Source: Gammaproteobacteria bacterium (GTDB lineage: Bacteria; Pseudomonadota; Gammaproteobacteria; Pseudomonadales; Pseudohongiellaceae). Taken from it: DNA of 64,000 nt. This document shows, piece by piece, positions 35,543 to 43,065 of the stretch. The stretch is taken from the NCBI GenBank assembly GCA_030832825.1, contig JAURIJ010000005.1, positions 61,828-125,827 on the forward strand, in the 5' to 3' direction. Numbering within the stretch: the stretch's first letter is position 1; each line of letters opens with the position of its first letter. Both the position numbers and the translations under genes were made by a program. A model generated the notes under the pieces. The model was not told the DNA's origin. It did not search any database and saw nothing but the letters and a program-made list of their open reading frames with translations.

Positions 35543-36468
35543 TGTCGGCGACTCGCGCGTTGTTCGGTGACCCACTGGATCGCCGCCTGCTCGGCCGTGG
35601 TGATGTCCTCGGCCTTCATGTAGCCACGCAGGGTGGCGATCACATTGGTGGCTTCCTGGTCGCCATTGCTGTTGGCGATCTTGAACCACTTGTAGGCATT
35701 GACCAGATCCTGCTCGTCCATCCCCAGACCATTGAGATACAGGCGGCCGAGGAAGGACTGGGCCGGGACATCGCCCCGTTCAGCCGCCTGCAGGAACCAC
35801 TCGCGGGCCTTCACGTAGTCACGCTCGACGCCCTGGCCAGAGGCATAGGCGATGCCCACGCGCGCCTGTGCGGCGGCGATGCCCTGTTCCCCGGCGCGCA
35901 GGAACCAGCGGAAGGCCTGGGACGGGTCCGGCATCACGCCAACGCCGTCCTGATACATGATGCCGAGATTGAACTGGGCGTCGGCCTTGCCACCCTCGGC
36001 GGCGGCCAGGAACCACTTGTGAGCCTCGTTGGCATCGGGCGGCGTGCCGTAGCCATTGCCATGCATGATGCCGAGGTTGTACTGCGAATCCCGATGGCCC
36101 TGAGCCGCGGCCTTGCCGTACCACTGGATCGCGAGGCCGTAGTCCTCGGCCTTGCCCTGGCCGTAGAAATTCATGGTGGCCACGGCGTACTGCGCGGCGG
36201 CGTCCCCCTGGTTGGCAGACAGTTCGTACCAGCGATAGGCCTCGACATAGTCCTGCTTCACTCCGAGACCATTGTCGTACAGCGTGCCCATGTAGAACTG
36301 GGAGCGGATGTCGCCGTTCTCGGCTTCGGGCCGGAATTCCTGCAGGGCCTTCGCGTAATCCTGCGCTTCATATGCGGCGAGGCCAGCGTCGAAATCCGCA
36401 TGTGCTGAGGTAAGAGTGAGACCTGCACCCAGACAGAGCAGGGCGAGCATTGGGGCGACTTTCTTCAT
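35539..36468 (-). CDS. secreted Sel1-repeat protein (first of three)
   Basis: The largest of three tandem paralogues: 309 residues with signal peptide MKKVAPMLALLCLGAGLTL (cleavage likely after AHA, residue 24). About seven Sel1 repeats include SQFYMGTLYDNGLGVKQDYVEAYRWYELSA and AQFNLGIMYQDGVGVMPDPSQAFRWFLRAG. Start ATG 36468 is chosen because it opens the signal peptide; the frame continues upstream without conserved sequence. First gene of a coupled three-gene operon. A possible -10, TAAGAT on the minus strand, lies about 75 bases upstream with no good -35. Confidence 0.87.
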   Translation of the reverse strand: MKKVAPMLALLCLGAGLTLTSAHADFDAGLAAYEAQDYAKALQEFRPEAENGDIRSQFYMGTLYDNGLGVKQDYVEAYRWYELSANQGDAAAQYAVATMNFYGQGKAEDYGLAIQWYGKAAAQGHRDSQYNLGIMHGNGYGTPPDANEAHKWFLAAAEGGKADAQFNLGIMYQDGVGVMPDPSQAFRWFLRAGEQGIAAAQARVGIAYASGQGVERDYVKAREWFLQAAERGDVPAQSFLGRLYLNGLGMDEQDLVNAYKWFKIANSNGDQEATNVIATLRGYMKAEDITTAEQAAIQWVTEQRASRRQ

Positions 36469-36601
36469 GACTCGAGTTTCCACGGCTTGGACGAGGACAC
36501 GTGTGCAGACGCCTGTGCAGTGGCGTCCGGAATGTGCTGCAATCTTAGCACGCGTCCCGGCTATAGCTGAAACGGGGAATGCGGCCACTGAAAAAAGCGC
36601 T

Positions 36602-36630
36602 TTGCAAAAAGGCTTTTTTCGAGTTAAATA
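36602..36630 (+). promoter_or_regulatory. tRNA-Arg promoter
   Basis: TTGCAA (36602-36607) and TAAATA (36625-36630) at 17-bp spacing lie 13 bases before the tRNA 5' end. A 9-bp inverted repeat (GAAAAAAGC, 36590-36598; GCTTTTTTC, 36612-36620) brackets the -35 and spacer. Confidence 0.6.
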
Positions 36631-36643
36631 CGCACCTTTCAAA

Positions 36644-36720
36644 GCGCCCGTAGCTCAGCTGGATAGAGTACTTGGCTACGAACTAAGGGGTCGCATGTTC
36701 GAATCATGCCGGGCGCGCCA
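36644..36720 (+). tRNA. tRNA-Arg (anticodon ACG)
   Basis: A 77-nt tRNA with encoded CCA. The acceptor GCGCCCG pairs with CGGGCGC, the D arm contains AGCTCAGCTGGATAGAG, and the anticodon loop CTACGAA gives ACG (A34 becomes inosine, reading CGU/CGC/CGA). The T arm contains GTTCGAATC. In E. coli and Pseudomonas this tRNA directly follows csrA and tRNA-Ser; here it is 22 kb away. Confidence 0.97.
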
Positions 36721-36732
36721 TACACCGAGAAG

Positions 36733-36764
36733 AAAAAGGTCTGCCAGTGCAGGCCTTTTTTTTT
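36733..36764 (+). terminator. intrinsic terminator after tRNA-Arg
   Basis: A 12-bp stem (36733-36744 with 36749-36760, one G-T pair) and a 4-nt loop CAGT are followed by a T run to 36764. It lies 12 bases after the tRNA CCA end. Confidence 0.9.
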
Positions 36765-36947
36765 GCCTCGCAAGGTGTGTGCGACGTGGACCCCTCCACC
36801 GTGCTGCAAGAGCAACCGCGGCGAAGACAGGTTTCGTTGGCTGCCATTGGCCGCAGCACAGATGCAATCCGTGTTGAATCGGCGCAGAATTCCAAGCCTG
36901 TCGTGTTCCGCGAATATCGAACCATGCATATAGGGTCTCTTCTTACC

Positions 36948-37424
36948 ATGTCTCGCACTCGTCTGTTCTGCAGTCTGACAGCGCTGCTGTTGTCCTTCGT
37001 TTTCGTTTCCAGTGCCTTCGCGCAGGTGTTTCCGCGCGGCAACGGCATCTCTCTCACCGGCATCCGGGATTTCGATGTCTATGTGGATGTCAACCAGTGG
37101 ACAGACATGACGGGTGAGCGCACCGAGTTCCGGATCAACACCCAGGCCGTGTTCGAGGAAGCCTTGCAGGAGGCCGGCCTGCGTCTGCGGCCGGCAGTGC
37201 GCGAATACCTCAACTGCAAGGTGCAGGCCACTCGATCCGGCCGCGATGTGGCCTATGTCGCCACACTGCAGTTCTGGGAGATCGACTCCATCGACCTGAA
37301 TCGTCTGTTGTGGGAGCGCGGCAATGTGGCCGTCGTGTCACAGCGCGATTTCAGCGAGGAGCGCATCGCGCAGGAATGCGCCGGCTACTTCCTCGAAGAG
37401 TGGCGCCTGCACAACCCCACCTGA
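36948..37424 (+). CDS. hypothetical exported protein
   Basis: A 158-residue protein I do not recognise. ATG 36948 opens a clear signal peptide (MSRTRLFCSLTALLLSFVFV, cleavage likely after AFA near residue 25). The mature part of about 133 residues has alternating strands and helices (ISLTGIRDFDVYVDVNQW; FEEALQEAGLRLRPAVREYL) and two cysteines (LNCKV and QECAG) that could form a disulfide. There are no membrane segments after the signal. The frame extends upstream to 36747 but without the signal at the front. It follows tRNA-Arg and stands alone; codon use is like its neighbours. Confidence 0.7.
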   Translation: MSRTRLFCSLTALLLSFVFVSSAFAQVFPRGNGISLTGIRDFDVYVDVNQWTDMTGERTEFRINTQAVFEEALQEAGLRLRPAVREYLNCKVQATRSGRDVAYVATLQFWEIDSIDLNRLLWERGNVAVVSQRDFSEERIAQECAGYFLEEWRLHNPT

Positions 37425-37541
37425 TTTTCAGGCGGTGGTCTCTGCCAGTCCACTCTTGTGAGAGGCTTGCACGCTGATCCGCCGCCGTCGCTCTGACGTA
37501 GACGCTTGCGATCCCTGCACCAGAATCGGAAGCTCACAGAC

Positions 37542-37949
37542 ATGCTCGCACCAGAATCGGCCACCTTGCGCATCTTCTACGACGGGCTCTGCCCGCTGTG
37601 TCTGCGGGAGATGCAGCATCTGCAGCGTCTCGACAGGACCCAGCGTCTCGATCTGCAGGACATCAACGCCGCCGACTTCGCCGAACGCTTTCCTCACATC
37701 GACCCGGTTCAAGCCGATCGCATCCTGCATGGCGAGCTCACCGATGGTCGCCTGCTGTACGGCCTCGATGTCACGGTGCTGGCGTGGCGGCTGGTCGGGC
37801 GTGGCCGCTGGGTGAACTTTCTGCGCTGGCCGCTGATCCGCCCTGTGGCTGATCGGGTCTATCTGTTCTTCGCCCGGCACCGTCATCGTATCTCTGGCTG
37901 GTTCGGTCGACCGTCCACCTGTGTCGATGGACGCTGCACCCCGCGCTGA
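37542..37949 (+). CDS. DCC-family thiol-disulfide oxidoreductase-like protein (DUF393)
   Basis: A 135-residue protein with the defining motif IFYDGLCPLC (D14, C17, C20) near the N-terminus, the DINAADF and LLYGLDVTVLAWRLVGRGRW segments of DUF393, and a basic C-terminal tail with two further Cys (STCVDGRC). DCC proteins have a thioredoxin-like fold and a CxxC, but their partners are mostly unknown. No signal peptide, so probably cytosolic or membrane-associated. ATG 37542 is chosen over an in-frame TTG at 37506. Confidence 0.83.
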   Translation: MLAPESATLRIFYDGLCPLCLREMQHLQRLDRTQRLDLQDINAADFAERFPHIDPVQADRILHGELTDGRLLYGLDVTVLAWRLVGRGRWVNFLRWPLIRPVADRVYLFFARHRHRISGWFGRPSTCVDGRCTPR

Positions 37950-38072
37950 ATCCGGCAGCACGCTGATGGCATCGCAATTGCAATGCCCCTGCGGAATGTT
38001 CCTTTCAAAACCCCGGGGGCGCTGCTAGCATGCCGTGCAGTTCTTCCCGTCAATTGCAGCGGAAACCCAGCC

Positions 38073-39431
38073 ATGACACCTGTTCACAAAACCCTGTTTC
38101 TGGCCATGATCGGGCTCGCGGCCTGCAGCCCCGCCGAGCAGACAGCCACCCCCGCGCCAGCGCAGCCACCCGTCCAGACGGCCGCGCCGGCGGCCGCTGA
38201 ATCCGAAGAGGCCCTCATTGCCCGGGCGCGCGGCATTCACGAACGCGTGATCACGCTCGACACGCATGCCGACATCAACACGGCGAATTTCACCGAGACC
38301 AACAACTACACCGCGGACCTGGATACCCAGGTGAATCTGCCCAAGATGATTCAGGGCGGTCTCGATGTGGCCTGGTTCATCGTCTACACCGGGCAGGGGC
38401 CCTTGACCACGGAAGGCTATGCGACGGCAGAGGGCAATGCGCTGGACAAGTTCAGCGCGATTCACCGTCTGGCCGAGCAGTTCGCCCCGGACACGATCGA
38501 GATGGCCTACACCTCGGAGGACGTGCGCCGCATTGACGCCGAGGGCAAGAAGATTGCCATGATCGGCGTCGAGAACGCCTATCCGATGGGACTCGACATC
38601 GCCAACATCAAGCGCTATCAGGAGCTGGGCGGGCGCTACGTCTCGCTGGCGCATAACGGCCACAGTCAGTTTGCCGACTCCAACACGGGGGAAGCCGATG
38701 GCGTGTGGCTGCACAACGGCCTGAGTGAGCTGGGGCGCCAGGCGGTGGCCGAGCTGAACAAGTGGGGCGTGATGGTGGATCTCTCGCACCCCTCCAAAGC
38801 GGCCAACATGCAGACCATCGCCTTGTCGCGCGCGCCCGTGATCGCCTCGCATTCTTCCGCCCGCGCCCTGAACAATGTCAGCCGCAATCTCGATGACGAG
38901 GAGCTGCTGGCGATCCGCGACAACGGCGGCGTGGTGCAGGCCACTGCGTTTGCGTCTTATCTGAACAGTGCCAAGCACAGCGCCTATCTGGCGGCGCTCA
39001 ATGCGCTGCGTGCGAGCATCGCGGCAGATCTGGGTTACACGATTCTGCCACCGGCGGATGTGCGCGCACTGGCAAGTGACGAGCGTTCCGCCTACGACGC
39101 GCGCATGCAGGAAGTCGAGGCCCGCGTGGCGCCACGCAAGGCGGCGGAAGTCGACGCCGTGGCACCGCCGGTGGACGTCGCCGACTTCATTGATCACGTG
39201 GATTACATGGTCGAGCTGATCGGCATCGAGCACGTCGGCCTGAGCTCCGACTTCGATGGTGGTGGTGGCATCTCTGGATGGAATGATGCGTCAGAAACCT
39301 TCAACGTGACGTTGGAGCTTGTGCGCCGAGGCTACACCGAGGAGCAGATTGCGCTGTTGTGGGGCGGCAACCTGTTGCGTGTGCTCGATGAGGTGCAGAG
39401 GATCGCGCTGGAGATCCAAGCCGAAGCCTGA
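38073..39431 (+). CDS. M19-family membrane dipeptidase, lipoprotein
   Basis: Zinc dipeptidase of the renal-dipeptidase (M19) family. The 452-residue protein is a predicted lipoprotein: MTPVHKTLFLAMIGLAAC with the lipobox cysteine C18, then a Pro/Ala/Thr-rich linker (about 20-45). Metal ligands are H65 and D67 (DTHAD), bridging E167 (GVENAYP), H239 (VDLSHP) and H260 (IASHSSA), and GLSSDFDGGGG near the end is conserved. Position +2 is Ser, which would favour outer-membrane sorting in E. coli terms. Substrate could be dipeptides, D-Ala-containing peptides or similar; undetermined. Confidence 0.9.
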   Translation: MTPVHKTLFLAMIGLAACSPAEQTATPAPAQPPVQTAAPAAAESEEALIARARGIHERVITLDTHADINTANFTETNNYTADLDTQVNLPKMIQGGLDVAWFIVYTGQGPLTTEGYATAEGNALDKFSAIHRLAEQFAPDTIEMAYTSEDVRRIDAEGKKIAMIGVENAYPMGLDIANIKRYQELGGRYVSLAHNGHSQFADSNTGEADGVWLHNGLSELGRQAVAELNKWGVMVDLSHPSKAANMQTIALSRAPVIASHSSARALNNVSRNLDDEELLAIRDNGGVVQATAFASYLNSAKHSAYLAALNALRASIAADLGYTILPPADVRALASDERSAYDARMQEVEARVAPRKAAEVDAVAPPVDVADFIDHVDYMVELIGIEHVGLSSDFDGGGGISGWNDASETFNVTLELVRRGYTEEQIALLWGGNLLRVLDEVQRIALEIQAEA

Positions 39432-39460
39432 CAGCAGATATCCAGCGCTTGCGGGTAGAT

Positions 39461-39499
39461 GAAAAGGCGATGCGGCTCGCAGCCCCATCGCCTTTTTTC
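39461..39499. terminator. bidirectional terminator between M19 and MBL genes
   Basis: An 11-bp outer stem (AAAAGGCGATG, 39462-39472; CATCGCC and T run, 39486-39496) encloses a 4-bp inner stem (GGCT/AGCC). T runs flank it on both strands, stronger on the plus strand. It separates two convergent genes. Confidence 0.88.
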
Positions 39500-39501
39500 A
39501 T

Positions 39502-40593
39502 TCACTGATCCAGCAGTTCGTAGATGCGCCGGATGCCGCGCACATCGGCGCCCGGAGCTCGGATCTGCGCGTAGTTTCCTGAATGATTGGTCATGTCGAC
39601 CTGGGCCGCTGCCTCCTCGGCAGTCAGTCCGCTGGCCTTGAGTGCCGCCGTCTTGGTCCACAGATCGCCGAGATACGCCTGGAAATTGCTGATGACCTGC
39701 TTGTCCTGGAAGGGCGAGCCGTGGCCCGGCAGGATCACGTCGATCTCCAGTCCCTTGAGCGCCTCCAGGGTGTCCACCCATTCCAGCGGGAAACTGTCGC
39801 CCATGTAGGACAGCGAGGGCAGCATCATGTCGCCGGTGAAGGCCATGCGCTCCTGCGGGAGATAGACCACCACATCGCCCGCCGTGTGCGCGCGCCCCAG
39901 ATGCAGCAACTGGATCTCACGATCCTGCTGCCCTTCGCCCATTTCCTGAAACAGCGTCATCTTTTCTTCCAGCGTGATGTTCGGCGGCGTCGGGATGATT
40001 TCCTGCAGCGAGATCATGTGGGCCTCCTGCGCGTTGAGCTGTCGCTGCAGCGCGGCCCGGCGTTCCGGGTCGACCGTGTCGGACAGCTGGCGGCGCAGAC
40101 TCTCCACCAGCGCCGGCACGCCTTCGGTGAAGCTCACGTGCGTGCTTTCCGTCAGCACATGACTGCCCATCTCGCCATTGAGCTTGATGCGGGTGTAGCT
40201 GTGGCCGATGATCTCGACCTGCTCGGGGAACACCTGATTGCCGTGGGCATGATCGAAGTGGTAGTGACTGTTCACGAGGTAGCGCACGGGCTTGTCGGTG
40301 ACCGCCTGGACGGAGCGCAGCAGGGCATTGGCCGCGTTGGGCGTGACATGGGAGTCCACCAGCAGCACGTCTTCGCTGCCCACCAGCATCAGCGCGTTGC
40401 TCATCAGGTACACCTCGCCGGTGCCCGTGACCTGGTAGACACCCTCGGCCATGCGGGTGAAGACGTGGGAACTGGTCTCGATGACTTCCGGCGGCTCGCT
40501 TTGGGCATTCACGTAGCCGAACACGGCCATCAGCGTGCCGCTGCCCACGAGGCAGGCGATCCCGGCGTGCAGGCGATTCTTCTTGTTGTTCAT
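39502..40593 (-). CDS. exported MBL-fold metallo-hydrolase
   Basis: Metallo-beta-lactamase-fold hydrolase of 363 residues. The N-terminus (MNNKKNRLHAGIACLVGSGTL) is a signal peptide or anchor. Zinc-ligand motifs are NSHYHFDHAHGN (HxHxDH class), the later His of LGRAHTAGDVVVYLP, the Asp of AFTGDMMLP, and ILPGHGSPF. A central helical insertion (VESLRRQLSDTVDPERRAALQRQL) separates the halves. Such exported proteins include lactonases, sulfatases and nucleases; the substrate is not predictable here. ATG 40593 opens the hydrophobic segment and follows AGGA. Confidence 0.87.
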   Translation of the reverse strand: MNNKKNRLHAGIACLVGSGTLMAVFGYVNAQSEPPEVIETSSHVFTRMAEGVYQVTGTGEVYLMSNALMLVGSEDVLLVDSHVTPNAANALLRSVQAVTDKPVRYLVNSHYHFDHAHGNQVFPEQVEIIGHSYTRIKLNGEMGSHVLTESTHVSFTEGVPALVESLRRQLSDTVDPERRAALQRQLNAQEAHMISLQEIIPTPPNITLEEKMTLFQEMGEGQQDREIQLLHLGRAHTAGDVVVYLPQERMAFTGDMMLPSLSYMGDSFPLEWVDTLEALKGLEIDVILPGHGSPFQDKQVISNFQAYLGDLWTKTAALKASGLTAEEAAAQVDMTNHSGNYAQIRAPGADVRGIRRIYELLDQ

Positions 40594-40779
40594 GGTCTTG
40601 ATCCTGGTTTGAGAGGACGGGAAAGGACGGGTCGCTCGCATGCTACTGCAATCGCCGCGGGCGAGGAAGCCAGCCAGGCGCAGCAAAAATCAGAATCTGC
40701 CCTATTGCTTTCATCGGTCTGCCACAATTGCCGTGCAGAGTAGGCATCACGATCGAGAGAGCCACAGGAGTATCGGATC

Positions 40780-41007
40780 ATGTCAGCAGTACCGAACGAT
40801 TTCAGGAGCTTTCCCACCGCGTTCTCCCTCGCGGCGGGCAGTTCCTCTGATCCAGCCGTCAGGGATGGCAAGCCGGCCAGAGCGTTGGACCTGCTCCACT
40901 CGATCGACCAATTCACCGACGAGCCGCAGAGCGAGGACGAAGCCCTGCAATTTCTCTGGGGAGACGTCTCGATTGCCGCCCGTCACCCCGCTCGAATCGC
41001 CGCCTGA
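40780..41007 (+). CDS. small hypothetical protein
   Basis: A 75-residue open frame, MSAVPNDFRSFPTAFSLAAG, with AGGAG nine bases before its ATG and sitting between two minus-strand genes where no other gene fits. The central part (ALDLLHSIDQFTDEPQSEDEALQFLWGDVS) is acidic and likely helical. No signal peptide, no cysteine and no recognised family. It may be genuine because of the binding site and codon bias, but a chance frame of this size cannot be excluded. Confidence 0.4.
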   Translation: MSAVPNDFRSFPTAFSLAAGSSSDPAVRDGKPARALDLLHSIDQFTDEPQSEDEALQFLWGDVSIAARHPARIAA

Positions 41008-41025
41008 GCGGCACGGCTTCCCTTC

Positions 41026-41643
41026 TCACACGTAGAGTGCCGCGATCCGCTGTACCAGGGGATCGGCGGCCATTCGCGCGCGATGTGCGGCAATCGCCGG
41101 CATCAGCGCGATGTCCACGCCGTCTCCCGCCAGCCAGCCACTGATGGTGTACAGATACATGTCCGCCACACTGTACTGCTCCCCCATCACCCAGGGTCCC
41201 GCCAGCATGCTGTCCTCGATGAGGCGCATGCAGTCATGCATGTTCTGCGGCACCTTGCGCTTCATCGCCTCAATGGCGGCGGCGTCATCGGACCAGCGGG
41301 CGCCGCGCACGCGATGCGCGTGAGCCACATGGACCGTGGAGCACAGATAGCTGTTGAAAGCCTGCAACTGCGCCAGCGCGAACGGGTCGTTCAGCGGTGC
41401 CAGTGCGGCAGCTGGAAAGCGCTGCGCGATGTAGAGCAGCAGCGCCGGAATCTCCGTCAGCGTGCCCCGCTCGGTCTGCAGTGCGGGTACCCGCCCCTTG
41501 GGATTGAGTGCCAGGAACTGTGGCGAACGCTGGGCATTGCTCGCCAGGTCCACGGCAACTGCCTGATAGTCGGCGCCGGCATGTTCCAGCGCCAGATGGG
41601 CCGCCAGCGCGCAGGTGCGCGGGGCATAATGCAATATCAGCAT
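41026..41643 (-). CDS. glutathione S-transferase family protein
   Basis: A 205-residue GST. The N-terminal thioredoxin-like domain begins MLILHYAPRTCALAAHLALEHA and has the NPKGRVPALQ cis-Pro motif and the glutathione gamma-Glu contact region TLTEIPALLLYIA. The helical C-terminal domain includes VMGEQYSVADMYLYTISGWL, the N-capping motif. The AP-x-TCALA start resembles beta-class bacterial GSTs, whose cysteine forms a mixed disulfide. It lies 30 bases behind the transporter gene and is likely cotranscribed. Its substrate is unknown. Confidence 0.88.
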   Translation of the reverse strand: MLILHYAPRTCALAAHLALEHAGADYQAVAVDLASNAQRSPQFLALNPKGRVPALQTERGTLTEIPALLLYIAQRFPAAALAPLNDPFALAQLQAFNSYLCSTVHVAHAHRVRGARWSDDAAAIEAMKRKVPQNMHDCMRLIEDSMLAGPWVMGEQYSVADMYLYTISGWLAGDGVDIALMPAIAAHRARMAADPLVQRIAALYV

Positions 41644-41673
41644 GGTGTGCTCCTCGGCAGGTGGCCCGTCATT

Positions 41674-43047
41674 TCAGCTGCGGGCATTGTACTGTCGGTA
41701 TCGCACGCCCAGCCATAGGGCCAGCAGCAGCCAGACGGCCGACACCGGCACCATCGTCAGGGCCAGACTCGACACCCCAAGCCCGAGACTGCCCATCAGC
41801 GTGTAGGACCAAGCGCCGACCTGATCGCCCACGCGATAGACGAAGGTGTCGTTGAAGTTCTTGGCCTTGTACTTCTCGGTGCGCGGCAGCACGGTGTAGA
41901 GCACCTCGCGGGCCGGACGCTGGATCGCGAAATTGCCGGCACGACGCAGGATCTGGAACACCAGCACCACCACCAGCGCAGGCGCCACGCCCACCAGGCC
42001 GAAACCGATCAGGCTCAGCAGCGGCAGGAACGCCAGGCTCATGCCCACGCCCAGCCAGCGCAGCAGGCGGCCGGTCAGGAACAGCTGGGTGATCAGCGTG
42101 ATCATGTTGACGATCAGGTCGATGTTGGCCAGCAATTGTGTGCGCACGCGCGAGTCTTCCGACGCCCCGGCAACGACATCCAGCTGCATGAAATACAGAT
42201 AGGTCGAGGTGATCGTGAACAGCAGCATCAGCAGGGCGATGCCCAGCAGATAGGGCGAGCGCAGCACATCGCGCACGCCATCCAGCACGCCGCCGCCGAT
42301 CACTTCCTGCTGCTTCTGCGCCACTTCGCGCTCCACGTTGGCCTGCCTGGCTGCGGCCCCTGCCGCGGCCTGGGCGTTGCCACTGGTGCTGTCTCTGTCC
42401 TGCCCTTCGTCCTGCAAGGCGGCGATGGCCAGCCCCTGCTCGGCTCGCTCCAGCGCGCCCGAGACCCGCGTCGCCGCCTCCAGCATCAGGGCCGAGATCA
42501 ACAACAGGTTCACCGGGCCCAGCGCCTGCACCAGGGCGGAGGTGATGCCGGACCCGGTCATCGCGCCGATGGTGCCGCCCACGGCCAGCACGCCGAACAG
42601 CCGCTTGCTCTGGGCGGAGCGGTAGATGTCGGTCATGAAGGACCAGAACACCGAGATCACGAACAGGTTGTAGATGCTCACCCAGATGAAGAAGATGCGG
42701 CCGATCCACACGCTGTCCTGGGGCACCAGCTGAAACAGGGCGAAGAACACCACCAGATTAGCGATGAAGAAGCGGTAGGTCAGCGGCACGAAGCGCCTGC
42801 GCGGCAGCGACTTCACCAGTGCCGTGAACACCGGGTGGATCAGCAGCATGCCCACCAGGGTGCCGGTGAACAGCCAGGCCAGATTGTCCACGCCTCCCGC
42901 GATGCCCATCTCGTCGCGGATCGGGCGCAGGATGTAGTAGGAACACAGCAGCAGGAAGTAATAGGCGAAGGACCAGCCCAGGGCCGCGCCTTCGCCCTCC
43001 CGCAGATCGACCGAGCGGGTGACCAGGCGCGTGATGGCAGCTTGCAT
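41674..43047 (-). CDS. ATP/ADP-translocase-like (NTP/NDP exchange) membrane transporter
   Basis: A 457-residue inner-membrane protein with about ten to twelve hydrophobic segments. The N-terminal GWSFAYYFLLLCSYYILRPIRDEMGI is typical of the bacterial branch related to Npt-type nucleotide antiporters and MFS carriers. A hydrophilic loop of about 60 residues (ALERAEQG... to VLDGVRDVLRSPYLL) separates the two halves. The second half carries RPAREVLYTVLPRTEKYKAKNF, a motif common in this group. AAGGGATATCTC precedes the ATG. Free-living relatives probably do not import ATP; the substrate is unproven. Between an aldo/keto reductase and a GST gene. Confidence 0.75.
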   Translation of the reverse strand: MQAAITRLVTRSVDLREGEGAALGWSFAYYFLLLCSYYILRPIRDEMGIAGGVDNLAWLFTGTLVGMLLIHPVFTALVKSLPRRRFVPLTYRFFIANLVVFFALFQLVPQDSVWIGRIFFIWVSIYNLFVISVFWSFMTDIYRSAQSKRLFGVLAVGGTIGAMTGSGITSALVQALGPVNLLLISALMLEAATRVSGALERAEQGLAIAALQDEGQDRDSTSGNAQAAAGAAARQANVEREVAQKQQEVIGGGVLDGVRDVLRSPYLLGIALLMLLFTITSTYLYFMQLDVVAGASEDSRVRTQLLANIDLIVNMITLITQLFLTGRLLRWLGVGMSLAFLPLLSLIGFGLVGVAPALVVVLVFQILRRAGNFAIQRPAREVLYTVLPRTEKYKAKNFNDTFVYRVGDQVGAWSYTLMGSLGLGVSSLALTMVPVSAVWLLLALWLGVRYRQYNARS

Positions 43048-43065
43048 GAGATATCCCTTTGCAGA

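Noticed and set aside
36590..36620. 9-bp inverted repeat GAAAAAAGC...GCTTTTTTC as a terminator
   Set aside because: No gene ends just before it on either strand. It overlaps the tRNA-Arg promoter, and the T run lies inside the stem.
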